Part shown: piece after piece, positions 43,220-53,063 of the stretch
Numbering within the stretch: position 1 is the stretch's first letter
Layout: every line of letters starts with the position of its first letter
Assembly (NCBI GenBank): GCA_019638775.1
Contig: JAHBTD010000001.1
Coordinates: 806,001-870,000, forward strand
Direction: 5' to 3'
Origin: Fimbriimonadaceae bacterium
GTDB taxonomy: Bacteria > Armatimonadota > Fimbriimonadia > Fimbriimonadales > Fimbriimonadaceae
Length of the DNA: 64,000 bases
Made by a program: the position numbers and the translations under genes
The notes under the pieces: generated by a model
The model's database searches: none
Seen by the model: only the letters and a program-made list of their open reading frames with translations
Told to the model about the DNA's origin: nothing

Positions 43220-44064
43220 CAGTTCCAGCTCCCTGGCCACATCAGCGGGTGGATCCACGTTCCGTTCGAGAGTTGTCGACGGCCCAGAATCTGACCGCGA
43301 TAGTCTTTCGCCTTTGCCGAACCGTCGGTCGCGGCGTAGATCGTCAGACCATCGGGATATCGACAACCCGTCTGAGGGACCTTGGATCGCTTTCGTGCGT
43401 GCGGTCCAAAGATCGTCTGCTTGGGCGAAGCGTCCCAATCGGGACCCCATGAGGCACAGAATCCGAGCTTAAAGCTCTGATCGTAAATACCCCACCACAG
43501 ATCCCACTGGTTGGCCTCACAGAAAAGGATCACGTCGGAGACGTTCTCGATCTGTGTTTGGCTGAGCGAAGGAGCGCTTCGCGAGGCGTACCAACCACCA
43601 GGGGTTTCGACGCCAGCGCCAAGGATGCCGTCAAACTGAACCGGAACGTTGCCCGTGAAGGTCGCGTTCGTCCAGGTGAAGTTTGTCGTGCTTGGGCCAT
43701 TGACGGCAGCGGCGCGCTGCAGACCGCCCCATGCTTGGAGCCTCTGCCAATATTCACGCGGCCCGCTGGGCGGGTTCATCTTCGGGTGCCATGCCACTTG
43801 CCAGTTCTTGGTATAGGGCTGAATAAGACCTGTCCACACGTTCCAGCCGCCTGTATTGGAGGTAGCTGAGAGCGGTAGATAATCGTCGTAGTCCGCCGAG
43901 TACATCAGACCGGCGAGACCGATTTGTTTTACGTTGCTTAAGGCCGCAGTATCCTTTGCAGAATCTTTGGCTTGGGCAAACACAGGGAATAGTATTGCTG
44001 CGAGGATCGCGATAATTGCGATCACGACTAGGAGTTCAATTAATGTAAATGCTTTTTTTAGCAT
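43219..44064 (-). CDS. Type II secretion-like pseudopilin (prepilin-type N-terminal methylation protein)
   Basis: 281 residues from ATG 44064, with GGAGG six bases upstream. The class III signal KKAFTLIELLVVIAIIAILAAILFPVFAQA is cut by prepilin peptidase before Phe, giving an N-methylated Phe and Glu5. The globular part contains NVKQIGLAGLMYSADYDDYLP, typical of the planctomycete/armatimonadete pseudopilin expansion (DUF1559-like), and a C-terminal DGSAKAKDYRGQI segment. It is probably a minor pilin or secretion substrate, and is cotranscribed with the small lipoprotein. Confidence 0.9.
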   Translation of the reverse strand: MLKKAFTLIELLVVIAIIAILAAILFPVFAQAKDSAKDTAALSNVKQIGLAGLMYSADYDDYLPLSATSNTGGWNVWTGLIQPYTKNWQVAWHPKMNPPSGPREYWQRLQAWGGLQRAAAVNGPSTTNFTWTNATFTGNVPVQFDGILGAGVETPGGWYASRSAPSLSQTQIENVSDVILFCEANQWDLWWGIYDQSFKLGFCASWGPDWDASPKQTIFGPHARKRSKVPQTGCRYPDGLTIYAATDGSAKAKDYRGQILGRRQLSNGTWIHPLMWPGSWN

Positions 44065-44426
44065 GATTCCTCCGGCGTGGCAATTCACTCACGCCTGGTA
44101 CACACTTCTACTGGTGTGCTCGCTTATATCTAAGCCTGTTTTGGGAGGAACCCCAAATTGTGGCAACACTCGAACAAGCCTTTGTCAGCGTCAAAATAGA
44201 CTATTGAAATGCAATGTTTGGGACAATTTCTACTTTTTTGAATAACTTATGATCAACGAACTAGAGTAACCCTCTCCCCCAGTTAACTTGCCGTGATATT
44301 ACGAAACATTTTTTGAAGAAAATGAGTGTCGTGGAAACATCGAAGTCATTTGTCCTGGCGCTCAAAAAATGGGCTTGTTTGCACGAATGTCGTGCACATC
44401 CTGGCCTTTATCCCGGTCGAGATGCC
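44065..44426. other. Intergenic region of about 360 bases between dxs and the pseudopilin gene
   Basis: AT-rich upstream region of the pseudopilin gene. It contains TGCACGA-ATG-TCGTGCA (44380-44396), a 7-bp hairpin 30 bases after the dxs stop. A T6 run follows about ten bases further on the minus strand, so it may be a weak dxs terminator. No gene is seen. Confidence 0.45.
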
Positions 44427-46322
44427 TTATACGCGAGGCACAACCGCCGTGACAACCGAGACAATATCATCGGCTGCCAGGCCGCATTCAGCTCTGATGA
44501 TGGGCTGGGAACCGTGCTCGACGAATCGGTCGGGAAGAGCCATCAGCCGGTACTGAGCCTTCTGTAAACCTGCCTCGTTTACCGCTGCCAACACCGCCTC
44601 GCCAAACCCACCAGCTTGAACGTTCTCCTCGATCGAGACCCAGGAGCCTGTCTTCTTGATGCTATTCCCAATCGTTTGAATGTCGAGGGGCTTGATAAAT
44701 CGAGCGTTGATCACCTCCGCGTCGATGCCCTGCTGCGAAAGGAGACTCGCCGCCTCATAAGCAACGCTGACCATCGATCCAACCGCGACGAGCGTCACAT
44801 CCGAACCCTCCCGAATTACCTCCGCCTTGCCCATTTGGATCGCAGAACGCCCTTCTGGCAGGCGATCATCGCCCGCTCCGCGCGGGTACCGAACGGCAAT
44901 CGGACCGCTGTCGAACGTGCGCATAAAGTGCGTCATCTCGCGCAGCTCGGTCGTGTCTCGGGGAGCCATCAGCACGATGTTCGGGATAAACCTCAGATAG
45001 CTGATGTCAAAAGCTCCGTGATGCGTCGGACCGTCGTCACCCACCAAACCAGCCCGATCCATAAAGAACCGCACTGGCAAGTTCTGAATACAAACGTCGT
45101 GCAACACCTGATCAAATCCGCGCTGCAAGAAGGTCGAATAGATGGCGCAGAACGGCTTCATGCCCCCTGCCGCCAATCCCGCCGCGAACGTGACCGCATG
45201 CTGTTCGGCAATTCCAGTGTCGTAATAACGCGTCGGGAATTTCTTGCTGTAACCGTTCAGCCCGGTGCCGTCGGGCATCGCCGCAGTGATGGCCACCACC
45301 CGATCATCGGCCTCGGCACACTCCACCGCCGCATCTCCAAAAGCCTGAGTAAAGGAGATTGGCCCCGCCGACTTCGCCATCTCGCACGACTCCAAATCAA
45401 ACGGCACGACTCCGTGCCACTTGCGAGCGTCATCTTCGGCAACTTGATAACCCTTGCCCTTCACCGTAATCGCATGCACAAAAACCGGCCCCTTCACATC
45501 GCGAAGGTTGCGGAAGATCTCCAACAGCGTTCGGAAGTCGTGCCCATCCACCGGACCGATGTATTCAAATCCGATCTCCTCAAAAATCGTTCCGGTCTCT
45601 TCAGGAGCAAAATAGTGCGTGATTCCGTGCCGAAGTCCCGCCGCAATTCGCGGTGCAGGACCAGGGATTTTCTCGACAATTCGCTTTGCCCTTTGCGCAA
45701 GGCTCTGGATGAACGGGCGTGAGCGCAGCCGTGTGAAATAGGAGGTAAGCGCCCCAACATTCGGAGCAATCGACATGCGGTTGTCGTTCAAAACGACGAT
45801 GAGATCAGTATTCAGCTCGCCAGCATGATTCAACGCTTCCCAGCTCATTCCCGAGCAGATCGACGCGTCGCCGGTAACTGCGACCACTTTGCCCGTCCCC
45901 GCCTGCTGGTCCCTGGCAGCCGCAAAGCCAAGCGCCGCTGAGATCGCCGTTCCCGCATGGCCCGCGCCAAAGAAGTCCATCTCGTGCTCCTCCCGCCTCA
46001 GGAACCCAGAGATGCCCTTGTGCTTGCGAAGTGTGTCGAACTGAGAAAGACGTCCCGTGAGCAGTTTATGGGGGTAAGCCTGGTGTCCGGTGTCCCACAC
46101 AACCTTGTCGGGAGGCATGTTCAGCGAAGCATACAGCGCGACCGTGAGCTCTACGGTCCCGAGATTCGAGCTGAAGTGCCCTCCCGTCTTGCTGACGTTG
46201 TCGAGAATGGCTTGTCGCACCTCGCGCGACACCTGCTCCAACTCATCGTCGGAAAGGTGTTTCAGATCGGCAGGAGTGACGATCTTGGAAAGCAGCGGGT
46301 ATTGGGTGATATCGACAGCCAT
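44427..46322 (-). CDS. dxs: 1-Deoxy-D-xylulose-5-phosphate synthase
   Basis: 631 residues, normal length. The thiamin-diphosphate enzyme makes DXP from pyruvate and glyceraldehyde 3-phosphate, the first step of the MEP isoprenoid pathway. Motifs: GGHFSSNLGTVELTVAL, VVWDTGHQAYPHKLLTGR, FFGAGHAGTAISAALG, the ThDP motif VTGDASICSGMSWEALNHAGELNTDLIVVLNDN (GD...NDN), VKGKGYQVAEDD, DTGIAEQHAVTFAAGLA (catalytic Glu), and VGDDGPTHHGAFD. No other MEP gene is in the window. Confidence 0.98.
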   Translation of the reverse strand: MAVDITQYPLLSKIVTPADLKHLSDDELEQVSREVRQAILDNVSKTGGHFSSNLGTVELTVALYASLNMPPDKVVWDTGHQAYPHKLLTGRLSQFDTLRKHKGISGFLRREEHEMDFFGAGHAGTAISAALGFAAARDQQAGTGKVVAVTGDASICSGMSWEALNHAGELNTDLIVVLNDNRMSIAPNVGALTSYFTRLRSRPFIQSLAQRAKRIVEKIPGPAPRIAAGLRHGITHYFAPEETGTIFEEIGFEYIGPVDGHDFRTLLEIFRNLRDVKGPVFVHAITVKGKGYQVAEDDARKWHGVVPFDLESCEMAKSAGPISFTQAFGDAAVECAEADDRVVAITAAMPDGTGLNGYSKKFPTRYYDTGIAEQHAVTFAAGLAAGGMKPFCAIYSTFLQRGFDQVLHDVCIQNLPVRFFMDRAGLVGDDGPTHHGAFDISYLRFIPNIVLMAPRDTTELREMTHFMRTFDSGPIAVRYPRGAGDDRLPEGRSAIQMGKAEVIREGSDVTLVAVGSMVSVAYEAASLLSQQGIDAEVINARFIKPLDIQTIGNSIKKTGSWVSIEENVQAGGFGEAVLAAVNEAGLQKAQYRLMALPDRFVEHGSQPIIRAECGLAADDIVSVVTAVVPRV

Positions 46323-46589
46323 GAGAAATTCTCCCCTTCAGTGTACTAACGAAGTCGGAAAAGAAACAGTGCCAACGGCCCGACAAGCCCTATAACGCGG
46401 AAACAGAGCCCCATATGCTCAAGCTTTTGCTAAATCTGTGTTGACTTCGTTGCAGTCTGGGCTCAAGGCGATGTAACATGAACGGAGCCTTTGGGGAGAG
46501 TACGTGTGCTCGGCAATGATCGCCATCGATATGATTTCATTCGCTAGCGCCGTAAGCAGTAGTCTTATCTTTTGATACGGTAAACGATC

Positions 46590-47039
46590 ATGACTGAATC
46601 CAAGACACTACTTTTAGTCGAGGACAATGCGGATGATGAGCGCCTGCTTGTGCGCGCCCTAGCCATCACCGAGTCGAAACTCCATGTGTCGGTTGCCCGC
46701 GATGGCGAACAAGCCATCCAAATGCTGTTTGGACAGGATGATCCAAAGATGGTGAAGCCCAAGGTCATCCCAACGGCGGTCTTGGTGGACCTAAAACTCC
46801 CGAAAGTGAACGGGCTGGAGTTCATCCAAATCTTCCGCAAGAACCCTTACACCGCCTCGATCCCGGTGATCGTTCTCTCCTCTTCATCCGAAGAGATCGA
46901 TGTGGTTTCCAGCTATCGCCTGGGAGCAAACAGCTACATCATCAAGCCGGTATCGTTTGACGACTTTGTGGAGACCGTACGCTTCGTCGAGCAGTACTGG
47001 TTCAACATGAACATTCAACCCGTCAAAGACGCGATCTAA
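46590..47039 (+). CDS. Single-domain response regulator
   Basis: 149 residues, receiver domain only. Acidic pair in LLLVEDNADDERLLVRAL, phosphoacceptor Asp in AVLVDLKLPKVNGLEF, Ser/Thr switch in IVLSSSSEEID, and Lys in YIIKPVSFDDFVETV. The insertion-rich N-terminal half and the length resemble Rcp1-type regulators that partner phytochrome-like kinases; no kinase is encoded nearby. The stop overlaps by 4 bases the stop of the convergent gene. Confidence 0.93.
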   Translation: MTESKTLLLVEDNADDERLLVRALAITESKLHVSVARDGEQAIQMLFGQDDPKMVKPKVIPTAVLVDLKLPKVNGLEFIQIFRKNPYTASIPVIVLSSSSEEIDVVSSYRLGANSYIIKPVSFDDFVETVRFVEQYWFNMNIQPVKDAI

Positions 47040-47962
47040 GGGATTCCAAGCTCGCTGCACGCGAGCGTTAGTGTCTCAATCGAGGATTTGCCCCTCGCCG
47101 GGATCAACTCCAAGCAGGGGATGCCCTCCCACCGCGCCCGATCCAACCCACCGGTAGCGACTTCAAAATCCGTTTGCTTCCCACCCACCCTATCGCCAAG
47201 GTTGAGCGTCCGCCCCAACAGCACCTCTCTAGACAAGTGCAAAAGGAAAGCCTCTGCCAACTGCTTTGAGCCTGCATTCAGGTCGGTTATCTCAAGCTCG
47301 GGAAGGGCGAATTTCTGCATCCCCAGAGTAAATGCCGACAGCTTATCCTCAGCCGCAAAAAACCTCACGGCGATATGATCGGCTGCGACGAACGGCTCTC
47401 CGTGGGAGCGCGGACTGACGAGCTCCTCAGGCAGCAAATACCTTTGAGAAACGGGGTCGGCGATTGCTCCGTCGGCTAACTCGGCAAGCTTCTTGGCAAG
47501 CTTCTGCAAGAAGTCGAGCGCCGGGTAAACCATCGCGTCATGAGACTCGAACGTAAGCTGAATAAGGTGCCAAGCGCCGCGAATTCTCGCGGTCAACTCG
47601 GGGGAAAGTTGATCCGCCATTGAGCTGCGCAGGAGCACCTCCGGGTCGTAACCCGCCTCGTCTCGATGCACAACCAACATCCGCAAAACCGTCTTGCGAT
47701 CGGGCGAAGCGACAGCGTACGCCCCTCTGACAAGTGGCTTGGAGAGGTCCTCTTTGGTCGCGTCGGCAGCAAGGGGGGCTCCGAATCCCTGAATAGCCGC
47801 GTTGTCGCCCTTCGGATTCACGACCTCCAAGATTGATGGCAAGGTTGCCCGTGAGGCTAGGACAGACAGATAGAAGTTGCGGTTTATTCCAAATCCAGGG
47901 TTTTTCGGCTTACGAAACTGCCAAGGCCTCACGCTAAATGCTCCTGCGCGATGATAGCGCAA
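47036..47962 (-). CDS. Protein of unknown function
   Basis: 308 residues; no family recognised. Soluble and mixed alpha/beta, with no signal peptide. Segments such as RMLVVHRDEAGYDPEVLLRSSMADQLSPELTARIRGAWHLIQLTFESHDAMVYPALDFLQKLAKKLAELADG and FFAAEDKLSAFTLGMQKFALPELEITDLN (read in parts) suggest two domains of about 140 residues. The second resembles proteins that pair a DUF-type domain with a helical N-terminus, but I cannot name it. It is convergent with the response regulator. Confidence 0.6.
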   Translation of the reverse strand: MRYHRAGAFSVRPWQFRKPKNPGFGINRNFYLSVLASRATLPSILEVVNPKGDNAAIQGFGAPLAADATKEDLSKPLVRGAYAVASPDRKTVLRMLVVHRDEAGYDPEVLLRSSMADQLSPELTARIRGAWHLIQLTFESHDAMVYPALDFLQKLAKKLAELADGAIADPVSQRYLLPEELVSPRSHGEPFVAADHIAVRFFAAEDKLSAFTLGMQKFALPELEITDLNAGSKQLAEAFLLHLSREVLLGRTLNLGDRVGGKQTDFEVATGGLDRARWEGIPCLELIPARGKSSIETLTLACSELGIP

Positions 47963-48000
47963 AAATATACAAAAAAGGAAGTTATATTCAAAAAGATTGC

Positions 48001-49221
48001 CTATTCTAAAGACTTATTTAATAGCCTCCGCCAAAGTCCCGGCAGTACGACGAGCGGCCAGGCTCCGATAGATCGAATCATGGCGCTTTTCGCACCGCTT
48101 GTAGTTTTACCTTCCGCCTTCCAGTCATTCGCTTCCCCATCTGGAAGATAATCGACAAAATTGAATGGATCCATAGCCTGAAGCGCCAACGCAGGCCCCG
48201 GCTTCAGTTTGCGATCAGACGGGGCAAAGACCCGAACACGCAGTTTCTTGAACCTCTCGCCAACAGATTTAGCCCAGCCGCTCATCTCCTGCCCCTCAAA
48301 GAAGCTGAGATAGGTCGCAATCATGATGAAGGCAAACAGCGGAATATTCATGGAGTATTCGATGAAAAGGTGCATGCCCACCCCGGCGAGCAGGGCGTAT
48401 TTGCGGAGTGGCTTGTAGAACACGATCGTTGCCATAGCCAACTCCGTTGCCAGAGTCCCGTAGGTTGAGATCATGACGATGGTCGGGTTCTCTCGCATAA
48501 AGTCCGGCAACCAAAAACGATGAAACTCGTTCAAGTGCATCGGGTAGTAGGCGGCCGTTCCGTCTTTCCAGTGAAAGCCCATCCACTTCGACCAAACGGT
48601 CGTGTAATACACCACAGCGATCTGAATCTGCATAAGGCGCTGAGGCCACATCGAAACGTCTACCGGGATTGGAGGCGCCTTCCCTTTCCAAAGCTTAAGA
48701 AGCCGATCCACCGAACAAGCCGCGCCCGAAGGTGCGAACGCGATGTAGATCAAGGCCATTCGCAAGATGACATCTCCACCGTGAAGCACGACCATATTGC
48801 GATGGTGCAGCGTGATCATGCCGATGGCGAGTACGGCGCTGCTCACACGAGACCACAACCCGATCATCGTCAGAAAGGCTGATAGGGTGATGAGCAGATA
48901 AAAGGCAAGGGTTATGCGCCCGTCATAAACGTTCCCCAGCAGATTCAGCCGCCAGATCTCGCCCGCATAGGTCCGGGCCACCTCTTGCGGCACGTAGCCC
49001 CTCTCGGTAAACCAATCTTCAAAGCCGGGAAGGATGAGCAGCAGATTCGCAAGGGCAAGAAACCCAAGAGTAAGCCGCATCACGCCCATCGTTACCGGAG
49101 AGGCATGCCCAAACATCCATCGATCCAGCAGGCGTGGCATTGAGCCGAGATACTCGATCAGCCCCGGCTCGGCCTCGCCGGGCTTTACCTTCGAGACAGA
49201 AGGCGGCTTTTTGCGGTCCAT
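48001..49221 (-). CDS. HTTM-domain membrane protein (vitamin K-dependent gamma-carboxylase-like)
   Basis: 406 residues from ATG 49221, with GGAGG five to six bases upstream. Multi-pass membrane protein. VMRLTLGFLALANLLLILPGFEDWFTERGYVP is the start of the HTTM (horizontally transferred transmembrane) domain. It also has MITLHHRNMVVLHGGDVILRMALIYIAFAPSG, IQIAVVYYTTVWSKWMGFHWKDGTAAYY, and VGMHLFIEYSMNIPLFAFIMIATYLSFF. The cytosolic C-terminus carries EANDWKAEGKTTSG. In animals this fold carboxylates Glu; the bacterial role is unknown. It overlaps the upstream partner gene by 37 bases. Confidence 0.88.
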   Translation of the reverse strand: MDRKKPPSVSKVKPGEAEPGLIEYLGSMPRLLDRWMFGHASPVTMGVMRLTLGFLALANLLLILPGFEDWFTERGYVPQEVARTYAGEIWRLNLLGNVYDGRITLAFYLLITLSAFLTMIGLWSRVSSAVLAIGMITLHHRNMVVLHGGDVILRMALIYIAFAPSGAACSVDRLLKLWKGKAPPIPVDVSMWPQRLMQIQIAVVYYTTVWSKWMGFHWKDGTAAYYPMHLNEFHRFWLPDFMRENPTIVMISTYGTLATELAMATIVFYKPLRKYALLAGVGMHLFIEYSMNIPLFAFIMIATYLSFFEGQEMSGWAKSVGERFKKLRVRVFAPSDRKLKPGPALALQAMDPFNFVDYLPDGEANDWKAEGKTTSGAKSAMIRSIGAWPLVVLPGLWRRLLNKSLE

Positions 49222-49883
49222 CCGTCCTCCTTCATCTCTTTTAGTCTCGCCTGATCGACGTTCCACTCATAGAATCTAAACTCGCCGTACTCTTCCGGCA
49301 GCGGCTTGCCAATGCCCGGCAACACCATGGTGTGAACGTACAGCACAACCTTCACCGGTGGGTTGTCGGGGTCGTTCCAACTTAGATAGGCGGCGCGCTG
49401 CGCGAAGATCGGCGCGATGTAGTGGCTGAACTTCGAATCGCCAGCCCGCTCGAAGAATTTTCGATACCGCTCCTTGACGTACTTCTCTGGAATGGGGAGT
49501 TCGTACATTCGGGGATATCGCCAGCGCTTAACCGTCCCGTCCTTATAGTGGATGTCGGCGTCGCCCCACATGTCCACGGATGCAGGGTCGGGAGCAAACA
49601 TGTCCCAATACTGCCAAACCCCCAGGCTTAGGTTGTAATACGCAATCGGGCTGTGATACTTGAGCTGCTGCAGCCACATATCGGGCTTCTCTTCGTTCGG
49701 GGGAACGCGGACCTTGAACGTCTGGTAGTTCCATTGCAGGAGCTTCATCGTTCCCTGAGGCTCGACGATGCCCTCCGCAACCGATTGCGGGGGATTCGGC
49801 AACGACCATATCACGATAGCAAGGACGTGAAACGCCACAAAGAGCTTCACCAGGATATGCGCGTTCCGTTTTTGCGCGGGCAT
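49185..49883 (-). CDS. Membrane-anchored partner of the HTTM protein
   Basis: 232 residues. One N-terminal transmembrane segment (LVKLFVAFHVLAIVIWSLP), then a soluble domain with NLSLGVWQYWDMFAPDPASVDMWGDADIHYKDG, RMYELPIPEKYVKERYRKFFERAG and VVLYVHTMVLPGIGKPLPEEYGEFRFYEWN. I do not recognise the family by name. The WQYWDMFAPDP region looks like the small proteins I recall beside HTTM genes. Translational overlap with the HTTM gene supports a shared complex. Confidence 0.7.
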   Translation of the reverse strand: MPAQKRNAHILVKLFVAFHVLAIVIWSLPNPPQSVAEGIVEPQGTMKLLQWNYQTFKVRVPPNEEKPDMWLQQLKYHSPIAYYNLSLGVWQYWDMFAPDPASVDMWGDADIHYKDGTVKRWRYPRMYELPIPEKYVKERYRKFFERAGDSKFSHYIAPIFAQRAAYLSWNDPDNPPVKVVLYVHTMVLPGIGKPLPEEYGEFRFYEWNVDQARLKEMKEDGWTAKSRLLSRR

Positions 49884-49887
49884 CTTG

Positions 49888-51714
49888 CTAGCCTATTTCG
49901 CTAAGGACCTCTTCCAATTCCTTGTTGGGTCCAACTGCTTCGCGAATCTGATTTGCCATTTGACGGGCTTCGTCCGCACGTCCTGATCGGAATGCGGCCA
50001 GCGCAAGGTTCACGTGCACACCAAGCGATTGCGGCATGTTCTGGGCGGCCCAGCGCAGGAAGTTGTAAGCCTCTTCATGCTTGCCTTGACCGTGCATCGA
50101 GGCGGAAAGTTCGCCGTAAGCAGGTTCGCATCCAGGGAAGAGCTCCAGAAGGCGTCTTGCCGAATCTTCGGCATCGGCAAACTCGCCCAGCGCATTGTAA
50201 GCAGAGCTCATGAGCGCCCACATCTTCCAATAATCGGCGAGCCAGTTCTTCAACGGCCGCAGGTCTTTAAGTGCGTCTTCGAAGTTGCCCTGCTCCATCT
50301 TGGTGCGAGCTTGATCGACGATCTCGGTTCGGCGTGGCTGCTCAAGTTCGATGAGCCATCCGAGCGTTTGCGCTCGTGTGTTCGGATCGGGATTCGCGCC
50401 AAGAACGTCGCGAAGGATTTTTGGAACCTCAAACTCTCTGCCAGCGGCCTGCAGCGTCTGGGCATATTCAAGCAACAGCGGAACGTCCGTCGGAGCGGCA
50501 TCCAAACAGTCCTCATAAAAGTCCATCGCCCGGTCGTAATCTTGCTTCTGGGCAAGGACGGGAGCGTAGTATCTCTTGACGATGACATTGTCCTCGATCA
50601 CTTCCAGCGCGGTTTCGAAAGCGCGGATGCCCTCTTCCTCCTTGTTGTCGTTAAAGAGCGAGATCGCGTACTTGATCCGAGCCTGTCCGTCATCGGGGTT
50701 GTTGTCGACCTGCTCCTTCCAAAGTGCCGGGACCTCGTGGGCACGGTTTGTCTGCTGCAGAACCTGGGCGAGATAGTCGATCGACGGCTTGTCCGGGCCT
50801 TCAAGCTCGATGGCCTTGCGGAATTGTCGCTCTGCATTCACGGGCATTCCCAGCGCCATCTGGGTCATACCGAGTCGGACATACAGGGATGGCTCGTTTG
50901 CCTCGATCTTGATCGCCTTCTCGAAGAAATCGGCAGCCTTGGCAAGGTCATTGACCGACTGGTAAAGCTCACCGAGGGCAAAGTAGGCGCGAAAATCGTC
51001 CGGGGCGATGGTGCTGAGCTCCACCAAAGGAGCTTCAATCGACTCGAACGACCCGAGTCGATACTGCGCACACAGGCGGCAAAGCTGCACCAGGGTCTCG
51101 TACGGCCCCAAGAACTCCTTGTCGATCTTGACGCTCTCCAAAAGAGCTTGAATCGCTGGTTCGGGGGAGAACTCTTGGGCGACGCGCCCCTGAGTTTGGT
51201 TGATGTAGGTAACCGAATCGTAGCCCTCAAGGAATTTAAGGAAAGCCTCGGGATCGTCGGTACCAAAATCCAGGTTCTTCTGGTCGTCAGGAAGATCGAC
51301 CTCAGCGTACTTGGCCAAGTTGTCAACCAGCTTTTGCAGAACGGTGAAAACGCCCGGCTTCAGGAAGGTGTCCGTTTCGCTGTAAATCGGCTCTTCCTGC
51401 TCCTTCGAATGGAATCGGATCGTAAGGTTAAACTTTTCGCCGTCCTGTTGCAGCAAGCCGTCCATCGCGATGTCAACGCCCGACTGCTCGAACAGTTGGT
51501 TGATCCAGTCTCGCTCTAGCAAAGAGTCGGCGATGTTCACAAATGCGGCCCGACCGCCCTCGCCCTCCTCAATCTGGGTGAGAAAGCTGACGGGGTTGAT
51601 ATCGGCGCCCGTCGCCATCCGCACGGTTTCGCCGGCGAAATTTGAGAACTGGCGTCCGAGCGCGGGCTTAGTGCCCTCGGCAGCATTGAAAGGAAGCGTT
51701 GCGACCTTCGACAT
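49888..51714 (-). CDS. Tetratricopeptide-repeat protein
   Basis: 608 residues, cytosolic (no signal peptide). The N-terminal ~130 residues form a separate alpha/beta domain ([45 protein letters not shown]). The rest is a chain of TPR units, e.g. [29 protein letters not shown] and [47 protein letters not shown] (read in parts). The first domain resembles the FlgO/adenylate-cyclase-associated TPR layout, in which an alpha/beta domain reports system activity, but this is only a guess. It ends five bases upstream of the HTTM partner. Confidence 0.82.
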   Translation of the reverse strand: MSKVATLPFNAAEGTKPALGRQFSNFAGETVRMATGADINPVSFLTQIEEGEGGRAAFVNIADSLLERDWINQLFEQSGVDIAMDGLLQQDGEKFNLTIRFHSKEQEEPIYSETDTFLKPGVFTVLQKLVDNLAKYAEVDLPDDQKNLDFGTDDPEAFLKFLEGYDSVTYINQTQGRVAQEFSPEPAIQALLESVKIDKEFLGPYETLVQLCRLCAQYRLGSFESIEAPLVELSTIAPDDFRAYFALGELYQSVNDLAKAADFFEKAIKIEANEPSLYVRLGMTQMALGMPVNAERQFRKAIELEGPDKPSIDYLAQVLQQTNRAHEVPALWKEQVDNNPDDGQARIKYAISLFNDNKEEEGIRAFETALEVIEDNVIVKRYYAPVLAQKQDYDRAMDFYEDCLDAAPTDVPLLLEYAQTLQAAGREFEVPKILRDVLGANPDPNTRAQTLGWLIELEQPRRTEIVDQARTKMEQGNFEDALKDLRPLKNWLADYWKMWALMSSAYNALGEFADAEDSARRLLELFPGCEPAYGELSASMHGQGKHEEAYNFLRWAAQNMPQSLGVHVNLALAAFRSGRADEARQMANQIREAVGPNKELEEVLSEIG

Positions 51715-51798
51715 ATTAGGCAGAGTGTACCTGCGAGAGGCCGATTTTCATGGGTCTGCAAAAGCGGCTCGAATGCCCTGCACGAGTACACTTTTGCC

Positions 51799-52359
51799 AT
51801 GCCGAACACCCGCGAAGACGCCCGTGCACTCCTTGAGGCCCACACCGACAGCCCATCCCTACGCAGGCATTGCCTCGGTGTCGCGGTCTGTATGGAGGGC
51901 TATGCCCGTCGTCTTGGCGAAGATGCAGACAAGTGGTGGATCACCGGCCTCCTACATGACTTTGACTACGAGAAGCACCCCGACGACCATCCTGCTTGGG
52001 GGATGAGGCTGATGGAGCAGGAGGGGTGGGACCCCGAAGTCATTCGCGCGATTGGCTCGCACAACGACGCACTGGGCATCTCTCGTGACTCCGTGATGGA
52101 GAAGTATCTGTATGCGTGCGACGAACTGAGCGGATTTATCGCCGCCGTCACGTTCGTTCGCCCGAGCAAAAATGTAGCCGATGTTGAAGTCAAAAGCGTG
52201 AACAAGAAGCTCAAAGAGAAGTCCTTTGCGGCAGGTGTCCACCGTGACGAAGTCTATGCCGGGGCCGAACTGATCGGTATGGAGTTGGACACCCACATCG
52301 CCAATCTCATCGAGTTTTTGCAAGGGAGCGCGCAAGAACTTGGGCTTTCTGGGGTGTGA
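51799..52359 (+). CDS. HD-domain hydrolase
   Basis: 186 residues. HD superfamily phosphohydrolase: [21 protein letters not shown], then [24 protein letters not shown] with the His-Asp metal pair, and later [13 protein letters not shown] plus [30 protein letters not shown]. This matches the small HDIG-related HDOD-less family often labelled 'HD domain-containing protein'. Substrate unknown, most likely a phosphorylated nucleotide. It is divergent from the TPR gene, with an 84-base gap. Confidence 0.88.
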   Translation: MPNTREDARALLEAHTDSPSLRRHCLGVAVCMEGYARRLGEDADKWWITGLLHDFDYEKHPDDHPAWGMRLMEQEGWDPEVIRAIGSHNDALGISRDSVMEKYLYACDELSGFIAAVTFVRPSKNVADVEVKSVNKKLKEKSFAAGVHRDEVYAGAELIGMELDTHIANLIEFLQGSAQELGLSGV

Positions 52360-52428
52360 GCAAAGGCGCTTTTTGGACGACCGCCCCTCTTTGTTTTGCG
52401 TTCGGAAATGCGCACAAAGAGGTACGTG

Positions 52429-52479
52429 ACAAATGACATCAAAATGATATCAAAGAGATATCATTTTGATGTCATTTGT
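52429..52479. repeat. Perfect 23-bp inverted repeat between convergent genes
   Basis: Arms 52429-52451 and 52457-52479 are exact reverse complements, with a 5-base AAAGA loop. It is AT-rich, begins ACAAATGACATC, and lies two bases from the stop of the DUF1579-like gene. It probably acts as a bidirectional transcription barrier or mRNA stabiliser; no T-run follows. Confidence 0.9.
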
Positions 52480-52481
52480 GG

Positions 52482-53021
52482 TTAGCCGCTGACCTTCTTC
52501 AAAGTCATCTCCATGAATTTGTACCAAAGGTTGCCGTCAAGCTTCACTTCACCTATTTCAACCCATTGCCCCTTCTCATCGAGAGAGATGCTGTACTTGA
52601 TGTGTCGGTCGTCAGTTTTGATCTCCCAGACGATCGACTTGTCTCCAATTGTCGCCGGGAAGACCCCCGATTGGCCGTTCATCACGTAGGAGCGGATGGT
52701 GTAGGCTTTCTTCTCGAGGTCGTAGGACATGACTCCATAGGCGTCGTGTCCAACGATCCCGGTCTTCGTGTCTTTGCCGATTCCTTGGAACGAGACGACC
52801 GTACCCCCCGCTCGGGGGTGAACACTTTCTTTCACGGTATAGGTCGAGCGCTCCTGCCCCATCTGGACCCAGCCCGTTCCTTCCCATTCGCCAAAGAGGA
52901 AGCTCAGCTTCTTCATGGCTTCGGCATAAGGCCGCCCAGCATCTGCATTCTGCTGAGCAGGAGCTGATAACGAGAGTGCAAGCGCACAAGCGACTGCAAA
53001 AAGGCATACGATCTTTGTCAT
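52482..53021 (-). CDS. Secreted lipocalin-like beta-barrel protein (DUF1579/THAP4-like, tentative)
   Basis: 179 residues. Signal peptide KIVCLFAVACALALSLSAPA. Mature core: FLFGEWEGTGWVQMG, then alternating strands VHPRAGGTVVSFQGIG, AYGVMSYDLEKKAYTIRSYVMNG, KSIVWEIKTDDRHIKYSISLDEKGQWVEIGEVKLDG. GEWEGxG with ten strands is typical of the DUF1579 and THAP4-like heme-binding barrels. No His ligand can be assigned. Confidence 0.65.
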   Translation of the reverse strand: MTKIVCLFAVACALALSLSAPAQQNADAGRPYAEAMKKLSFLFGEWEGTGWVQMGQERSTYTVKESVHPRAGGTVVSFQGIGKDTKTGIVGHDAYGVMSYDLEKKAYTIRSYVMNGQSGVFPATIGDKSIVWEIKTDDRHIKYSISLDEKGQWVEIGEVKLDGNLWYKFMEMTLKKVSG

Positions 53022-53063
53022 GCTTGCAGTTTACAGACTCTGTGAAATAGCGTCTTGGACAAA

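Noticed and set aside
44616-45722. 368-codon plus-strand open frame
   Set aside because: Antisense shadow of dxs.
50014-51519. 501-codon plus-strand open frame
   Set aside because: Antisense to the TPR protein; no domain, and its composition follows the opposite strand's codons.
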